Below, one piece after another: positions 26,109 to 35,214 of a DNA stretch of 64,000 nucleotides. The notes beneath the pieces were generated by a model, which was not told where the DNA came from, did no database searches, and saw nothing but the letters and a program-made list of their open reading frames with translations. The stretch lies in the NCBI RefSeq assembly GCF_014856545.2, contig NZ_CP109811.1, forward strand, positions 2,660,001-2,724,000, read 5' to 3'. Within the stretch, counting starts at the first letter, position 1. The number at the start of each line of letters is the position of its first letter. The stretch comes from Mesobacillus jeotgali. GTDB taxonomy: Bacteria > Bacillota > Bacilli > Bacillales > Cytobacillaceae. The translations under genes and the position numbers were made by a program.

Positions 26109-27026
26109 ATGAAGTATAGACGCTTAGGCAATACAAACCTTGATATATCAGTAATAGGAATCGGAACCTGGCAATACGGCGGTGAATGGGGAAAGGATTT
26201 CAGACAATATGAGGTTGATGCGATTCTGGATAAAGCAAACGAAAAAGGAATCAACTTCCTCGATACAGCCGAATGCTATGGGGACCATTTTTCCGAGTGC
26301 CTTATTGGAGATTACCTTAACCGGAACAAACGCGAGGACTGGATTGTGGCAACAAAATTCGGCCATCATTTCCATGGTAATTTTGAAAGGACACGTCACT
26401 GGAGTGCAAATGAGGTATTGAAACAGCTCGATGCCTCACTAAAAGCTCTAAATACAGATTACATAGATTTATATCAGGCCCATTCATGTACGGATGAAGA
26501 ATTCAACAATGACGAATTGTGGACAATGCTAGATAAGCAAGTGGAAAAAGGAAAAGTCCGCAGCCTCGGAATCTCGCTGCGATCCAATGAAGAAAGTTAT
26601 CAAACAGATCATGCAACTGACGTAAACGCAGGTGCCATACAGGTTGTATACAATCGCCTTGACAGGAAGCCAGAAGAACACATCTTCCCTTCCAGCCAAA
26701 ATCAAAATCTCGGGGTACTAGCCAGGGTTCCGCTGGCTAGTGGATATTTAAGCGGTAAATACAAACCAGGTGCGAACTTCAGCGCTGACGATGTTCGCTC
26801 AAAACATGACAGTGAAGAAACTTCGCGACTACTCAAGCAGGTGGAAGAGATCCAACAAAACGAAGTACCGGATGGTGTTCCAATGGCAACGTGGGCATTA
26901 TCCTGGGTCTTGAAACATCCTGCAGTAACTGCTGTCATTCCAGGTTGCAAGACACCAGAACAAGTGGAACTCAATGCAAAAGCAGCACAGCTGGCCGAGG
27001 ATAACCATCCTCAGAGTATAAAATAA
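26109..27026 (+). CDS. Aldo/keto reductase
   Basis: A 305-residue NADPH-dependent carbonyl reductase with the (beta/alpha)8 fold. Catalytic residues are visible in FLDTAECYG (Asp and Tyr), VATKFGHH (Lys) and YQAHS (His). The cofactor-binding end is TAVIPGCKTPEQVELN. It resembles the YghZ/potassium-channel-beta group. RBS is GGGGTGA. It is a single gene closed by a GC-rich terminator. Confidence 0.9.
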   Translation: MKYRRLGNTNLDISVIGIGTWQYGGEWGKDFRQYEVDAILDKANEKGINFLDTAECYGDHFSECLIGDYLNRNKREDWIVATKFGHHFHGNFERTRHWSANEVLKQLDASLKALNTDYIDLYQAHSCTDEEFNNDELWTMLDKQVEKGKVRSLGISLRSNEESYQTDHATDVNAGAIQVVYNRLDRKPEEHIFPSSQNQNLGVLARVPLASGYLSGKYKPGANFSADDVRSKHDSEETSRLLKQVEEIQQNEVPDGVPMATWALSWVLKHPAVTAVIPGCKTPEQVELNAKAAQLAEDNHPQSIK

Positions 27027-27035
27027 TCCCATTTT

Positions 27036-27058
27036 TGCCCCGGTAATATTCCGGGGCA
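27036..27058. terminator. GC-rich terminator after the aldo/keto reductase
   Basis: TGCCCCGG and CCGGGGCA pair around a 7-base loop. Confidence 0.75.
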
Positions 27059-27079
27059 TTTAAATTGAACGATTAAATA

Positions 27080-27679
27080 TCAATTATACAATCTATAAAC
27101 TAAAAACCTCTCATTAGGGTTATTTTCCGGCAGTTTCATTTCACTCACCAGTTCAAACGGTGTCTGATTCTCCAAATAAAATATATAATCTTCAGATGGA
27201 TAATATAGAATCAGGTCAATTTCCCTTTGATGTCTTTCAAAAGAAATCATAATGTTCTTTATTACTCTCATTAAGATTTGAACCGTAAAAGGGTTAAAGA
27301 AATAGAACTTGTTTTCATTAGGTGAAATATCATATTCCTCTGCCAACACGCAATAAAAGTTGATCCTATCTTCTCTGTTTGAATAATTCTTCAAGTAACT
27401 TTGTTTATTTTCTAGAGCTTCCATGTAGAACGTTTCATTCATTTCAACTCCGACTACATTGGTGTTGAAATGGTGGTTAAGAAAAAAATTCATTCTCCCT
27501 TTTCCACATCCAAAGTCGACTATATGATCATGATTGCTTATATTGTATTTATTGAAAAATAACTCAAGCGCACTGTATGGAGTGGGCTCATAGCGATGGT
27601 AATGCAATGAAGTCATGAACCCTCTTTGTTCACCAGTTGTTTTGATATTCAGCCATTTATCAAATTGTTGTTCATTCAT
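27080..27679 (-). CDS. SAM-dependent methyltransferase
   Basis: A 199-residue class I methyltransferase. The SAM motif is HIVDFGCGKGRMNFFLNHHF near residue 55, followed by VVGVEMNETF (motif II acidic residue) and NPFT near residue 130, in place of the N/D-PP-Y/F motif. Substrate unknown. The start ATG follows GGAG. It is monocistronic as far as can be seen. Confidence 0.85.
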   Translation of the reverse strand: MNEQQFDKWLNIKTTGEQRGFMTSLHYHRYEPTPYSALELFFNKYNISNHDHIVDFGCGKGRMNFFLNHHFNTNVVGVEMNETFYMEALENKQSYLKNYSNREDRINFYCVLAEEYDISPNENKFYFFNPFTVQILMRVIKNIMISFERHQREIDLILYYPSEDYIFYLENQTPFELVSEMKLPENNPNERFLVYRLYN

Positions 27680-27782
27680 AATGATCGTACTCCATTCATT
27701 AACACTTCAAAAAAAATTAAAGCTAAGATGTTTTGGGACTCCTTGTATAACTCCTATTTACCAGCAAAGTCATGAGCCTGTT

Positions 27783-28151
27783 TTAAAGATCTTTGTTTTT
27801 CCGAAGTCTTACCTCTACCATTTTTTCATAAAAGCTATCTTCCAAATCTATGTCAAAATAATTATAGAATTTCAAGAGATATGCAAGGCAGTCAGCAAGT
27901 TCCTTGCCTATATCCTGTTTGATTCTCTCTTTAGCGATGGCGAACGCCTCTTCTTCATCCATCCCTTCTTGTACGTTGCTCTGTGTAAGATTAAAAGCCC
28001 TCCTCAATTCCTCTGCCACTTCAGCTACTTCTGTTGTCAAAAGTAAGTAATTGTTCAAAAGTGATTCCCTGCTCTTGGCATAGTTATCGGAATTGATTTC
28101 CCAGCCCATCTCTTTCTGATAATCCCGTGCATAGGATTGTAACTCTTTCAT
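27783..28151 (-). CDS. MazG-like nucleotide pyrophosphohydrolase
   Basis: A 122-residue all-helical protein. The metal-binding motif EVAEVAEELRR near residue 42 and DIGKELADCLAYLLKF near residue 88 correspond to the EExxE and ExxD motifs of MazG-type NTP pyrophosphohydrolases, which remove aberrant nucleotides. An atypical acidic insert (GMDEEEAFAIAKERIK) separates the two. RBS is GGTGGGGAA. Confidence 0.8.
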   Translation of the reverse strand: MKELQSYARDYQKEMGWEINSDNYAKSRESLLNNYLLLTTEVAEVAEELRRAFNLTQSNVQEGMDEEEAFAIAKERIKQDIGKELADCLAYLLKFYNYFDIDLEDSFYEKMVEVRLRKNKDL

Positions 28152-28260
28152 TTCCCCACCTCTTTAGGTAAAATTACCATGTTGTGCTATCTGCATACAT
28201 AAGATTATTTTACCTTATAAAATTCAACATAACTATTATTCGAGGGGATCGCAGCTAAGA

Positions 28261-29619
28261 ATGTTTTCTAAAAAAATGAACAGAAATAGAGCAGTGGTAA
28301 CAGGCGGCAGCATTGCAGGCAAGCTGGCTGCAAGAGTACTTTCTGAGTTTTTCAAGGAAGTAATAGTAATAGAAAAAGACCATAAAAATGATTCTATTAT
28401 TAATAGAAATGGAGTGCCTCAGGGTGAACAGGGACATGTCTTGCTGAAAAGCGGCGAAGAGATCATCGAGGAGCTGTTCCCAGGAATCCTTCAGGAATTA
28501 TCTCTTCATGGGGCAAAAAAAACAGACTTCGCAGGAGACCTCCTCTGGTCGCATCACGGTACACAAAAGATCCGGTTTGCTTCCAACGTAATCATAAGCC
28601 AGCAAAGCAGACCTTTACTTGAGTGGCAGATTCAGCAGAGGCTGGAAAAAATTCCGAATGTCTATTTCCGATTTGGCTGCAGAGTGCAAAATCTTTTATT
28701 CGATAACGATGAGATTAACCGTATTATCTTCAAAGAGGCAGACGGATCTGTTACGGAACTCTTAGCAGATTTAGTAATCGATGCATCAGGCGCTGCCGCA
28801 CTCCATAACCAATGGCTAAGGGAATCAGGACACGGTATACCACCCAAAACAGAAGTCAAAGTAAATTTATTTTATGCCAGCATGGTATATAAGGAACTCT
28901 CTCATTCATCAATGGATTGGCATAGTCTGCTCGCATATCCCAATCCACCAGAAATTGATCGTGGAGGCATGATTTCTCCCATTGAAGGTAATCGTATGTT
29001 AGTTACCCTGATTGGCTACGGTTCGAAGGAAGTTCCTAAAGATCTAGACAGTTTTAAGGAATATGCAGAGAAACTTGAACAACCTGAATTTTATAAAGCA
29101 ATTGAGAATGCATTACCACTCTCCGAGGAAATACAAGTCTACCGGTTTCCTGCCCTGCGCCGGTATCACTTTGAAAAACTGAAAGACACCCCATCTGGAT
29201 TGCTGGTAATTGGAGATGCTTTTTGCCGGATTGATCCTGTTTTTGCACAGGGGATGAGCCTTGCTGCAATGGAAGCTAAGGCATTAAGAGACCTATTAAG
29301 GAAGAGATTAAACAAGAAACAGTTAACAAATAGTTATTATAATAATGTCAGCAGGATTATTGATATTCCCTGGCTAATAGCCTTAACCGAGGACTTTCGT
29401 TTTCGCACCACGAGCGGAAGGAAACTAATAGTTCTTCCCATTTTGCAATGGTACGTAAAGAAAGTCGTGGCGGCTTGCTCACATGATGAAAGTGTTTACT
29501 CCCAGTTCATTCAGGTCCTTCATCTAAAAGCGCATCCATTGAGCCTAGCCCGTCCAGGTATTCTTGCTAAAGTACTTAAAACTTCCGTATTGACCAAAAG
29601 TCAAACCCAAAACAACTAA
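28261..29619 (+). CDS. FAD-dependent oxidoreductase (monooxygenase-like)
   Basis: A 452-residue flavoprotein. The Rossmann motif VVTGGSIAGKLAARVLSEFF near residue 13 binds FAD, and the second FAD motif is LVIGDAFCRIDPVFAQGMSL near residue 315. It belongs broadly with geranylgeranyl-reductase or halogenase-like FAD proteins. The active-site VPQGEQGHVLLKSGE near residue 50 is typical of a Bacillus/Streptomyces hydroxylase-like subgroup. Substrate unknown. The GAGGGG site lies 13 bases before the ATG, so an internal start at 28276 is possible. Confidence 0.8.
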   Translation: MFSKKMNRNRAVVTGGSIAGKLAARVLSEFFKEVIVIEKDHKNDSIINRNGVPQGEQGHVLLKSGEEIIEELFPGILQELSLHGAKKTDFAGDLLWSHHGTQKIRFASNVIISQQSRPLLEWQIQQRLEKIPNVYFRFGCRVQNLLFDNDEINRIIFKEADGSVTELLADLVIDASGAAALHNQWLRESGHGIPPKTEVKVNLFYASMVYKELSHSSMDWHSLLAYPNPPEIDRGGMISPIEGNRMLVTLIGYGSKEVPKDLDSFKEYAEKLEQPEFYKAIENALPLSEEIQVYRFPALRRYHFEKLKDTPSGLLVIGDAFCRIDPVFAQGMSLAAMEAKALRDLLRKRLNKKQLTNSYYNNVSRIIDIPWLIALTEDFRFRTTSGRKLIVLPILQWYVKKVVAACSHDESVYSQFIQVLHLKAHPLSLARPGILAKVLKTSVLTKSQTQNN

Positions 29620-29802
29620 TGTTCGGGGTCTTTTTATATGTCCCTAATACGTTTAATCACTCTCCCGGCAGATACTTGAAGAATTTCCCAAGCTAAAATT
29701 GCCCTTTTAAGTCATAATGTATGTTAGGCTCTAGATAGTGGAAACTTAATTTGGGCTATTCGACTTTTCTTAGTCACCCCCTTTTTGAAAGGAGTGCAAG
29801 AA

Positions 29803-30168
29803 ATGGAGAAAATCAATGTTTTCCTGGATGATTATCGTAAACCGCCAGAAGGTTATGTTTTGGCAGAAACTATCGATGAATGTCTTTTCTTTCTATATAA
29901 TTATGATATTGACCATCTTTCACTGGATCATGATCTCACCAGCCATGTAAGAAATGGCTTAATGCTTGTCGAAATAATGATTAATAAACAACTCTATGCC
30001 AACCGAATCACGATTCACTCTGCAAATTCTACTGGCGGCAAGGCTATGTATAATTCTTTAAAACAAGCGCAGTCTGACTACCTTATGCCTCAGTCTGTTA
30101 ATATTTATTTACGTCCTCTGCCCTTACGTCCTTTTACTTCACGAATGTTATCAATTTATAATAAATAA
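29803..30168 (+). CDS. Cyclic-phosphate processing receiver-domain protein
   Basis: A 121-residue single-domain protein with a receiver-like plan: FLDDYRKPPEGY at the N-terminus, then LSLDHDLTSHVRNGLMLVE, then ITIHSANSTGGKAMYNSL. It matches a family of stand-alone receiver-like domains proposed to process cyclic phosphates, named from recall. It carries LDD and LDHDL acidic motifs in place of the normal phosphoacceptor. The ATG follows AAAGGAGTG. The 180 bases before it hold no other gene. Confidence 0.65.
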   Translation: MEKINVFLDDYRKPPEGYVLAETIDECLFFLYNYDIDHLSLDHDLTSHVRNGLMLVEIMINKQLYANRITIHSANSTGGKAMYNSLKQAQSDYLMPQSVNIYLRPLPLRPFTSRMLSIYNK

Positions 30169-30228
30169 ATTGCCCATCTGGATAATTTGGCTTTAAATCA
30201 CGGGAATCTGGAGTAGATGAGGAAGAGT

Positions 30229-30927
30229 TCATTTACCGCAATCCAGCGCCTTTTTTACAGCTCCATATGCATGTATTAAAGTGGTGTCAAACAGTGGAAT
30301 TGCTGTATCCTCTTGCTTTATCAATAGACCGATTTCTGTACAGCCCAGAATGATTCCTTCTGCTCCTTCTGCAGAAAGGCCTTCAATCACCCTTTTAAAG
30401 TAGTCCTTTGAAGAAGGCAGAATTGTTCCGAGACATAATTCATGGAAAATTGTTTTATTAATTAGATCTCGATCATTTTCGTCCGGGATCAGCACCTCAA
30501 TATTTTCTGATGTTATTCTTGATTTATAGAAATCTTGCTCCATCGTATACTTGGTCCCAAGCAAGCCGACTTTTTTAATTCCGAGCTTTTTGATTTGTGC
30601 TGCAGTCTCATCTGCTATATGAAGAATTGGCAGGCTTGTCTTCTGGGATATTTGGTCAATCACTTTATGCATCGTATTGGTGCAAATCACGATGAAGTCC
30701 GCTCCTGCCTTCTCCAGTGAATAAGCCGCTAGGCCTAATATCACCCCCGCGTCATCCCACCTGCCTTCTGACTGGCATCTTTCTACCTCATCAAAATCAA
30801 CACTGAAGAGAATAATTTTGGCAGAATGCAATCCTCCAAGCTGCCGCTTTACTTCCTCATTGACCATCCGGTAATACTCAGCCGAGGATTCCCAGCTCAT
30901 ACCGCCAATCATTCCAATTGTCTTCAT
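30229..30927 (-). CDS. Aspartate/glutamate racemase family protein
   Basis: A 232-residue two-domain racemase that interconverts L- and D-amino acids without cofactor. The two catalytic Cys lie in IVICTNTMHK near residue 83 and IILGCTEIGLL near residue 195. The N-terminus GMIGGMSWESSAEYYR is diagnostic for the aspartate racemase (YgeA/RacD) branch. RBS is AAAAGGAGAGG. Confidence 0.9.
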   Translation of the reverse strand: MKTIGMIGGMSWESSAEYYRMVNEEVKRQLGGLHSAKIILFSVDFDEVERCQSEGRWDDAGVILGLAAYSLEKAGADFIVICTNTMHKVIDQISQKTSLPILHIADETAAQIKKLGIKKVGLLGTKYTMEQDFYKSRITSENIEVLIPDENDRDLINKTIFHELCLGTILPSSKDYFKRVIEGLSAEGAEGIILGCTEIGLLIKQEDTAIPLFDTTLIHAYGAVKKALDCGK

Positions 30928-31033
30928 ATTGACCTCTCCTTTTAATTTTATTTTCCCTTATGCTAATAGTTCCATGAACATATGAAAAAGCCTTTATAGA
31001 TATAATGTTTTTTTAAAGAGACAGAAAAACAAA

Positions 31034-31076
31034 AGACTGTAAACAAACTCCAATCTGAAGAGTTTGTTTACAGTCT
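31034..31076 (-). terminator. Long-stem terminator of the mhq operon
   Basis: A 17-bp perfect stem, AGACTGTAAACAAACTC with its complement, has a 9-base loop and a T-rich run on the minus strand. Confidence 0.85.
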
Positions 31077-31103
31077 AAAGGGATTTTCGTTTTATGTCTA
31101 AAA

Positions 31104-31709
31104 TTAAAATCTGCCTTTATACCAGTCTCTGGCAGCCTCAACCTCACTTAATGTCAATTGATGCCCGCTATTCTCCCAATGCATTTCTACACTGGCATTA
31201 GCGGCAGACAAGATTGTACTCAATTCCTCTGACTCCTGAGCGGGACAAATTGGATCATTTTTGCCTGCAGCTAAGAATACCTCAGTTCCAGACAATTCAG
31301 GCAGCTCAATCCCTCTCCTGGGCACCATAGGGTGATGGAGGATTGCTCCTTTAAGGGCATTCTTATAATGGAAAAGCAGACTGGCAGCAATATTGGCACC
31401 ATTTGAGTATCCTACCGCTATTATGTGATCGCGGCTAAAACCGTATTTTTCCGATGCTTCATCCAAGAATTCATGCAATTCCTGCGTGCGGAAGATTAAG
31501 TCCTCTTCATCAAAGACACCCTCAGCAAGCCTCCTGAAAAAACGCGGCATCCCATTTTCCAGGATATTTCCTCGAACACTCAACACAGATGCTTCCGGGT
31601 CAATCATATTCGCCAAAGGGAGCAGATCATTTTCATTACCACCTGTTCCATGCAGCAATAATAAAGTTGGTTTGGATGTATTACTTCCTTTTTTATAAAT
31701 ATGTTTCAT
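31104..31709 (-). CDS. mhqD: Alpha/beta hydrolase (phospholipase/carboxylesterase), MhqD-like
   Basis: A 201-residue esterase with the oxyanion segment LLLHGTGGNENDL, nucleophile Ser in VGYSNGANIA near residue 115, Asp in GKNDPICP and His in NSGHQLTL. It has the length of B. subtilis MhqD (YodD) and follows a ring-cleaving-dioxygenase gene, as in the mhqED and mhqNOD units. Those genes protect against quinones and catechols. It is cotranscribed from the promoter with the MhqR box. Confidence 0.85.
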   Translation of the reverse strand: MKHIYKKGSNTSKPTLLLLHGTGGNENDLLPLANMIDPEASVLSVRGNILENGMPRFFRRLAEGVFDEEDLIFRTQELHEFLDEASEKYGFSRDHIIAVGYSNGANIAASLLFHYKNALKGAILHHPMVPRRGIELPELSGTEVFLAAGKNDPICPAQESEELSTILSAANASVEMHWENSGHQLTLSEVEAARDWYKGRF

Positions 31710-31735
31710 ATCAACTCTCCTAACATTTTAAAAAG

Positions 31736-32677
31736 CTATATATCTAACTCTTTTACTTCAATTGGGTCCAAAGATTTTTCCAGCTCTGTACGATGTTTCT
31801 CATACTGTTGCGGGAGCATGAGCCTTTCACCCATCCTATCATGAGGTTCATCAATGGCAAAGCCCGGAGGGTCAGTGGCTATTTCGAAAAGGATTTCGCC
31901 GTGCTCCCTAAAATAGATCGCATTGAAATAATTCCTGTCCTGGACCGGTGTCACTCTATAACCATGGGTCTCTAGATGCTCTTTCCAAGCAAGCTGATCT
32001 TTATCGTCAGCAGCTCTCCAGGCAATATGGTGTACTGTCCCGATTCCCATCAATCCTCGGACACCCGTACTTGATCTTAAATCAATGATATTCCCAAGTT
32101 CTCCTGTAGATTTAAACCTGATGAATTCCCCTTCTTCAACCACCCGTTCAAAGCCCATTATACTCTCCAGCAAAACTGCTGTCGCCTGTGGTTTTGAAGA
32201 AAACAATACTGCACCGCCAAATCCCTTAATCGCTTTATTTCTTGATACTCCGTTAAACTCCCAGGAATTCACGTGTCCGGCATCGCGTTCTACAAGCTCC
32301 AGCTTAAGGCCGTGCGGATCCTCAAATCGCAAGTATTGTTCACCAAGACGGTCCATTTTTACCCAATCAATACCGAAGGCCGTCAACCTGTTTTCCCAGA
32401 AACTAAAGGATCCTTCTGGTATTACATAGGTCGTGATCCCAACCTGGCCATCACCGATTCTCCCTTTATATGAACCTGACCATGGGAAGAAAGTAATGAT
32501 AGTGCCAGGTGTTCCGTCCTCATTTCCAAAATACAAATGATAGGTCTCAGGGTCATCAAAATTCACTGTTTTCTTCACTAACCGCAGGCCCAGAACACCT
32601 GCGTAAAAATCAACATTTTCTTGTGGATTCCCTACGATTGCCGAAATATGATGTATACCAGCTGTGTTTTTCTTCAT
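31736..32677 (-). CDS. Ring-cleaving dioxygenase, VOC superfamily (MhqE/MhqO-like)
   Basis: A 313-residue glyoxalase/extradiol dioxygenase-type enzyme with two VOC modules: AGIHHISAIVGNPQENVDFY at residue 5 and MGIGTVHHIAWRAADDKDQL in the second half. Metal ligands are the conserved His residues and a late Glu (GEILFEIATDPPGF). B. subtilis MhqO has nearly the same length. It is thought to open hydroquinone or catechol rings in quinone stress. The ATG at 32677 is chosen from the start of the VOC fold; weaker upstream in-frame codons exist. The leader carries the MhqR operator. Confidence 0.85.
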   Translation of the reverse strand: MKKNTAGIHHISAIVGNPQENVDFYAGVLGLRLVKKTVNFDDPETYHLYFGNEDGTPGTIITFFPWSGSYKGRIGDGQVGITTYVIPEGSFSFWENRLTAFGIDWVKMDRLGEQYLRFEDPHGLKLELVERDAGHVNSWEFNGVSRNKAIKGFGGAVLFSSKPQATAVLLESIMGFERVVEEGEFIRFKSTGELGNIIDLRSSTGVRGLMGIGTVHHIAWRAADDKDQLAWKEHLETHGYRVTPVQDRNYFNAIYFREHGEILFEIATDPPGFAIDEPHDRMGERLMLPQQYEKHRTELEKSLDPIEVKELDI

Positions 32678-32726
32678 CCTGTTGTGCACCTGCCTTCTGT
32701 ATAATCCACTAATCCTTATAAAGATA

Positions 32727-32773
32727 TATCTCGAATTCAAGATAATTGTATAAATTAAACCTGTCCATGTCAA
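32727..32773 (-). promoter_or_regulatory. Sigma-A promoter with MhqR-type operator
   Basis: On the minus strand TTGACA (32768-32773) and TACAAT (32745-32750) are 17 bases apart. The inverted repeat TATCTTGAATTCGAGATA (32727-32744) follows directly at the expected start site. It matches the MhqR box of B. subtilis (tATCTcgaAtTCgAGATa) with one difference. The MarR-type repressor MhqR is released by quinones. Confidence 0.9.
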
Positions 32774-32893
32774 GAATCGGATATTAAGCACGTTTGCCAA
32801 ATGATACAAATTTCACTTTGCATATCTGTACAATTGAAGCAAATAAAATTAATTCCTCGAATTTCTTATGTAAAAGAGTGGTTTCTATATGCT

Positions 32894-33262
32894 TCAAATA
32901 GTATCAAAAGATAAAATATAGGCGCTTACCGTAACAGCAATTACTATTAGGACAGCAGCAAGCCAAAAATTGACCTCAAAAAATAATATCGTTCCCAATA
33001 TTGAAATCCACATCATGCTAAGGCTTAACACCTTATTTTTTAAGGTAATTCCGTTTTTCTCACGAAAATCCTTTATATAACTTCCTAGCCATTTATTTCT
33101 GATTAGCTTTTGGTAAAGTTCCTCTGACGCCTTTACATAACAGGCTGCACCAAGCAGGATCAGCGGCGTGGTCGGCAAGAGAGGAACCACGCTCCCGATT
33201 ACTCCCAGGGTTATTGAAAGTGTACCTATGAAGATTAATAAAGCCTTTACTGCGATGTTCAC
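32894..33262 (-). CDS. YbaN-family (DUF454) membrane protein
   Basis: A 122-residue inner-membrane protein with three or four helices. The N-terminal GVIGSVVPLLPTTPLILLGA is the hallmark of the YbaN/DUF454 family. After it come CYVKASEELYQKLI and a C-terminal hydrophobic pair. Function unknown. The start is GTG behind AGGGGGG. Confidence 0.85.
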   Translation of the reverse strand: MNIAVKALLIFIGTLSITLGVIGSVVPLLPTTPLILLGAACYVKASEELYQKLIRNKWLGSYIKDFREKNGITLKNKVLSLSMMWISILGTILFFEVNFWLAAVLIVIAVTVSAYILSFDTI

Positions 33263-33309
33263 CGTGTGTCCCCCCTAGAGTTCTTTACAAGCATTTTCCA
33301 AGATGTTGA

Positions 33310-33705
33310 CTACTCAAACTGGCTGAAAGGAATTCCAGCCTCTATATAACTTCTGATAAGTTTCCAGCCAAAGTCATACGTAAATGTCTGAAAAAAGAGA
33401 TTACTAGTCTCCATGCTTTTCCCATCGAGGACCAGCCTCGCAAGGATAATTGCCATTACCTCATGCTCCCTTATCTTTATCCTGTCTATGACTGTTAATT
33501 CCCAACTTCCCTTATTTCCTTTGACAAAATTAAAACCCTGTTCCCACCCTCTGATCGATTCATCATACCCAAAATCAGATATTTTACCATTTATAATTTC
33601 CCTTGCCTGGTATTCACCTGAAATCATCATCTTTAATTCTGGCAAGGAAGAGTTTCTCCAAACAGTTAAATATTCATCAAGAAAACGATTGAATGTCTCT
33701 ACCAT
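33310..33705 (-). CDS. NTF2/SnoaL-like hypothetical protein
   Basis: A 131-residue protein with an alpha+beta plan typical of cone-shaped NTF2-like domains: a helix-rich start (FNRFLDEYLTVWRNSSL) and a beta-rich end with WELTVIDRIKIREHEVMAIILARLVLDGK and then SNLFFQTFTYDFGWKLIRSYIE. No catalytic motif is recognised. The ATG at 33705 fits the AAAGGGG site better than the GTG at 33711. Confidence 0.65.
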   Translation of the reverse strand: MVETFNRFLDEYLTVWRNSSLPELKMMISGEYQAREIINGKISDFGYDESIRGWEQGFNFVKGNKGSWELTVIDRIKIREHEVMAIILARLVLDGKSMETSNLFFQTFTYDFGWKLIRSYIEAGIPFSQFE

Positions 33706-33783
33706 TTCCACACCCCTTTAACAACAATGACAAAATTATCCTATAATATTTTGATGAAAGCAATACCTCTGATTGAACAGAAC

Positions 33784-33812
33784 TAAAAAAGCTGCTCCCA
33801 AAGGAACAGCAG
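33784..33812 (-). terminator. Terminator of the 90-residue gene
   Basis: An imperfect CTGCTGTTCC/GGGAGCAG stem is followed by a T run on the minus strand, directly after the stop. Confidence 0.7.
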
Positions 33813-33814
33813 AA

Positions 33815-34087
33815 TTATTTAAGAGTGATGGAATGTCTAGTATAGTAATGGCTATACCTATAGAAAAATTCTACAATCGTCTCTATTCCTTCGACGTTAA
33901 GGGTATAAATAGTTTTGGTAGACTCCGACTTTTTATCGAAATCTATTCCATGTCCAACGGCATATTCTTCTAAATACGACTCGATTTCTCTCTTCTTAAT
34001 AGTATTAGGAGTTTCCGAGAGTAATTGTTGCTTATTTTGTATAAATGTATCAATATATGGACCTATTTCATGTTTGCTTATACTCAT
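33815..34087 (-). CDS. Small hypothetical protein, 90 residues
   Basis: I do not recognise this 90-residue cytoplasmic protein. It is predicted helical at first (KHEIGPYIDTFIQNKQQLL), then beta-rich (TIYTLNVEGIETIVEFFYRY). The ribosome site GGAAAGGGA lies somewhat far from the ATG. A terminator follows at once, which supports a real gene. Confidence 0.55.
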   Translation of the reverse strand: MSISKHEIGPYIDTFIQNKQQLLSETPNTIKKREIESYLEEYAVGHGIDFDKKSESTKTIYTLNVEGIETIVEFFYRYSHYYTRHSITLK

Positions 34088-34142
34088 ATTAATGAATGAT
34101 CATCCCTTTCCAATCAAGTAATCCAATAATTGGCAATAAAAA

Positions 34143-34184
34143 AAGTCAGAAAAGGATTAAACCACATTAATCCTTTTCTGACTT
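34143..34184 (-). terminator. Long inverted repeat with T run, terminator
   Basis: An 18-bp perfect stem, AAGTCAGAAAAGGATTAA with its complement, has a 6-base loop and is followed on the minus strand by seven T residues. A second inverted repeat, AAGGTTAA/TTAACCTT at 34270-34290, lies between it and the DUF2294 gene. Confidence 0.75.
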
Positions 34185-34340
34185 ATGATTTGGTTCTATG
34201 CCCATTCATTGCTATCAGATCAATATATTTAGTTATTGATTATAAAGTACGTTCTTGCTGCGTATTAGCAAGGTTAAGAGTTTTAACCTTTACCCTATTG
34301 AGTATGATAGCATTTTATCATCAATAAATCAATAGGCTCT

Positions 34341-35027
34341 TTATTCAGGTTTAAGTATAAACAAAGTGTAGCTTTTGTCTTTATCAAAATTCCAGTCAAC
34401 AAAGTAATCAGTTATTTTTGCGTTTAGGTACCTTTCATATGAACTTTGATGCTGGGTAATTACTTTCTTTTCGAGCTTCCTTTTTGCAATCTTCAGAGTT
34501 TCTTGGAACCCTAATTGAATAAACTCTTTTTCCAGGCTTATTAGTATGCCGTGGCGTACGATAATCAGTGTCCGCTCATTAAGCAGCTTAGAGTGGGTTT
34601 CTTCAGGAGCTTTCTGAATTTCCATGCTTAATTCTATTGTTTCTTCCTCAACCAGGTTTTTATTGTCATACACATCAAAAATATATGGCTGGTCTTTTTC
34701 AAAAATGAATAATAACATTCCTGATTTTTCATCTAGATTCCAGTCATAGTAAAATTCTTTTATCTTATCCTTTGTATTCAATTCAATATAGGATTTGATT
34801 TCTTCTTCAAGGGTTTCCATCATCAAATCTCTTGTCTTTTGCACATATACGCTTTGGTGATTAGTTAGGAGAGTATTCTCCATCGGGGACAAAAAATTGG
34901 TAATATAGATGGATACGAAAGGCTTCGAGATGGTACAGAACACATTACTTGGCCCCCGTCCAAAATTCTCTCTTAACATCCTCCCAATATATCCGCTGAT
35001 TTCTTTTTCAAGCATTGCTACTTCCAT
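34341..35027 (-). CDS. Tandem DUF2294 protein
   Basis: A 228-residue protein with two copies of DUF2294 (PF10057). Copy 1 covers about residues 5-115 (LEKEISGYIGRMLRENFGRG, IKEFYYDWNLDEKSG) and copy 2 residues 135-228 (ISLEKEFIQLGF, ITDYFVDWNFDKDKSY). The FYYDWNLD and YFVDWNFD repeats make the duplication clear. In copy 1, GRGPSNVFCTISKPFVSIYI matches the family's start. Function unknown; single-domain versions occur near regulators. RBS is GAGGT; ATG 35015 is an alternative start. Confidence 0.85.
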   Translation of the reverse strand: MEVAMLEKEISGYIGRMLRENFGRGPSNVFCTISKPFVSIYITNFLSPMENTLLTNHQSVYVQKTRDLMMETLEEEIKSYIELNTKDKIKEFYYDWNLDEKSGMLLFIFEKDQPYIFDVYDNKNLVEEETIELSMEIQKAPEETHSKLLNERTLIIVRHGILISLEKEFIQLGFQETLKIAKRKLEKKVITQHQSSYERYLNAKITDYFVDWNFDKDKSYTLFILKPE

Positions 35028-35214
35028 ATTATACCTCGCTATGTAATTTACTCCTCTTTATTTCTTCCCTAATCCGGTACTGGCAAAACCATGAATTCGT
35101 CGTACTTAATTTAGAACTAAACTGCAGATTTATGTATAAATCAATAAAGGTTTCTTACGTTATATTTAAATCTGGCTTCGGGCATATTATTTTTATATAA
35201 AGGGGGACATGATC

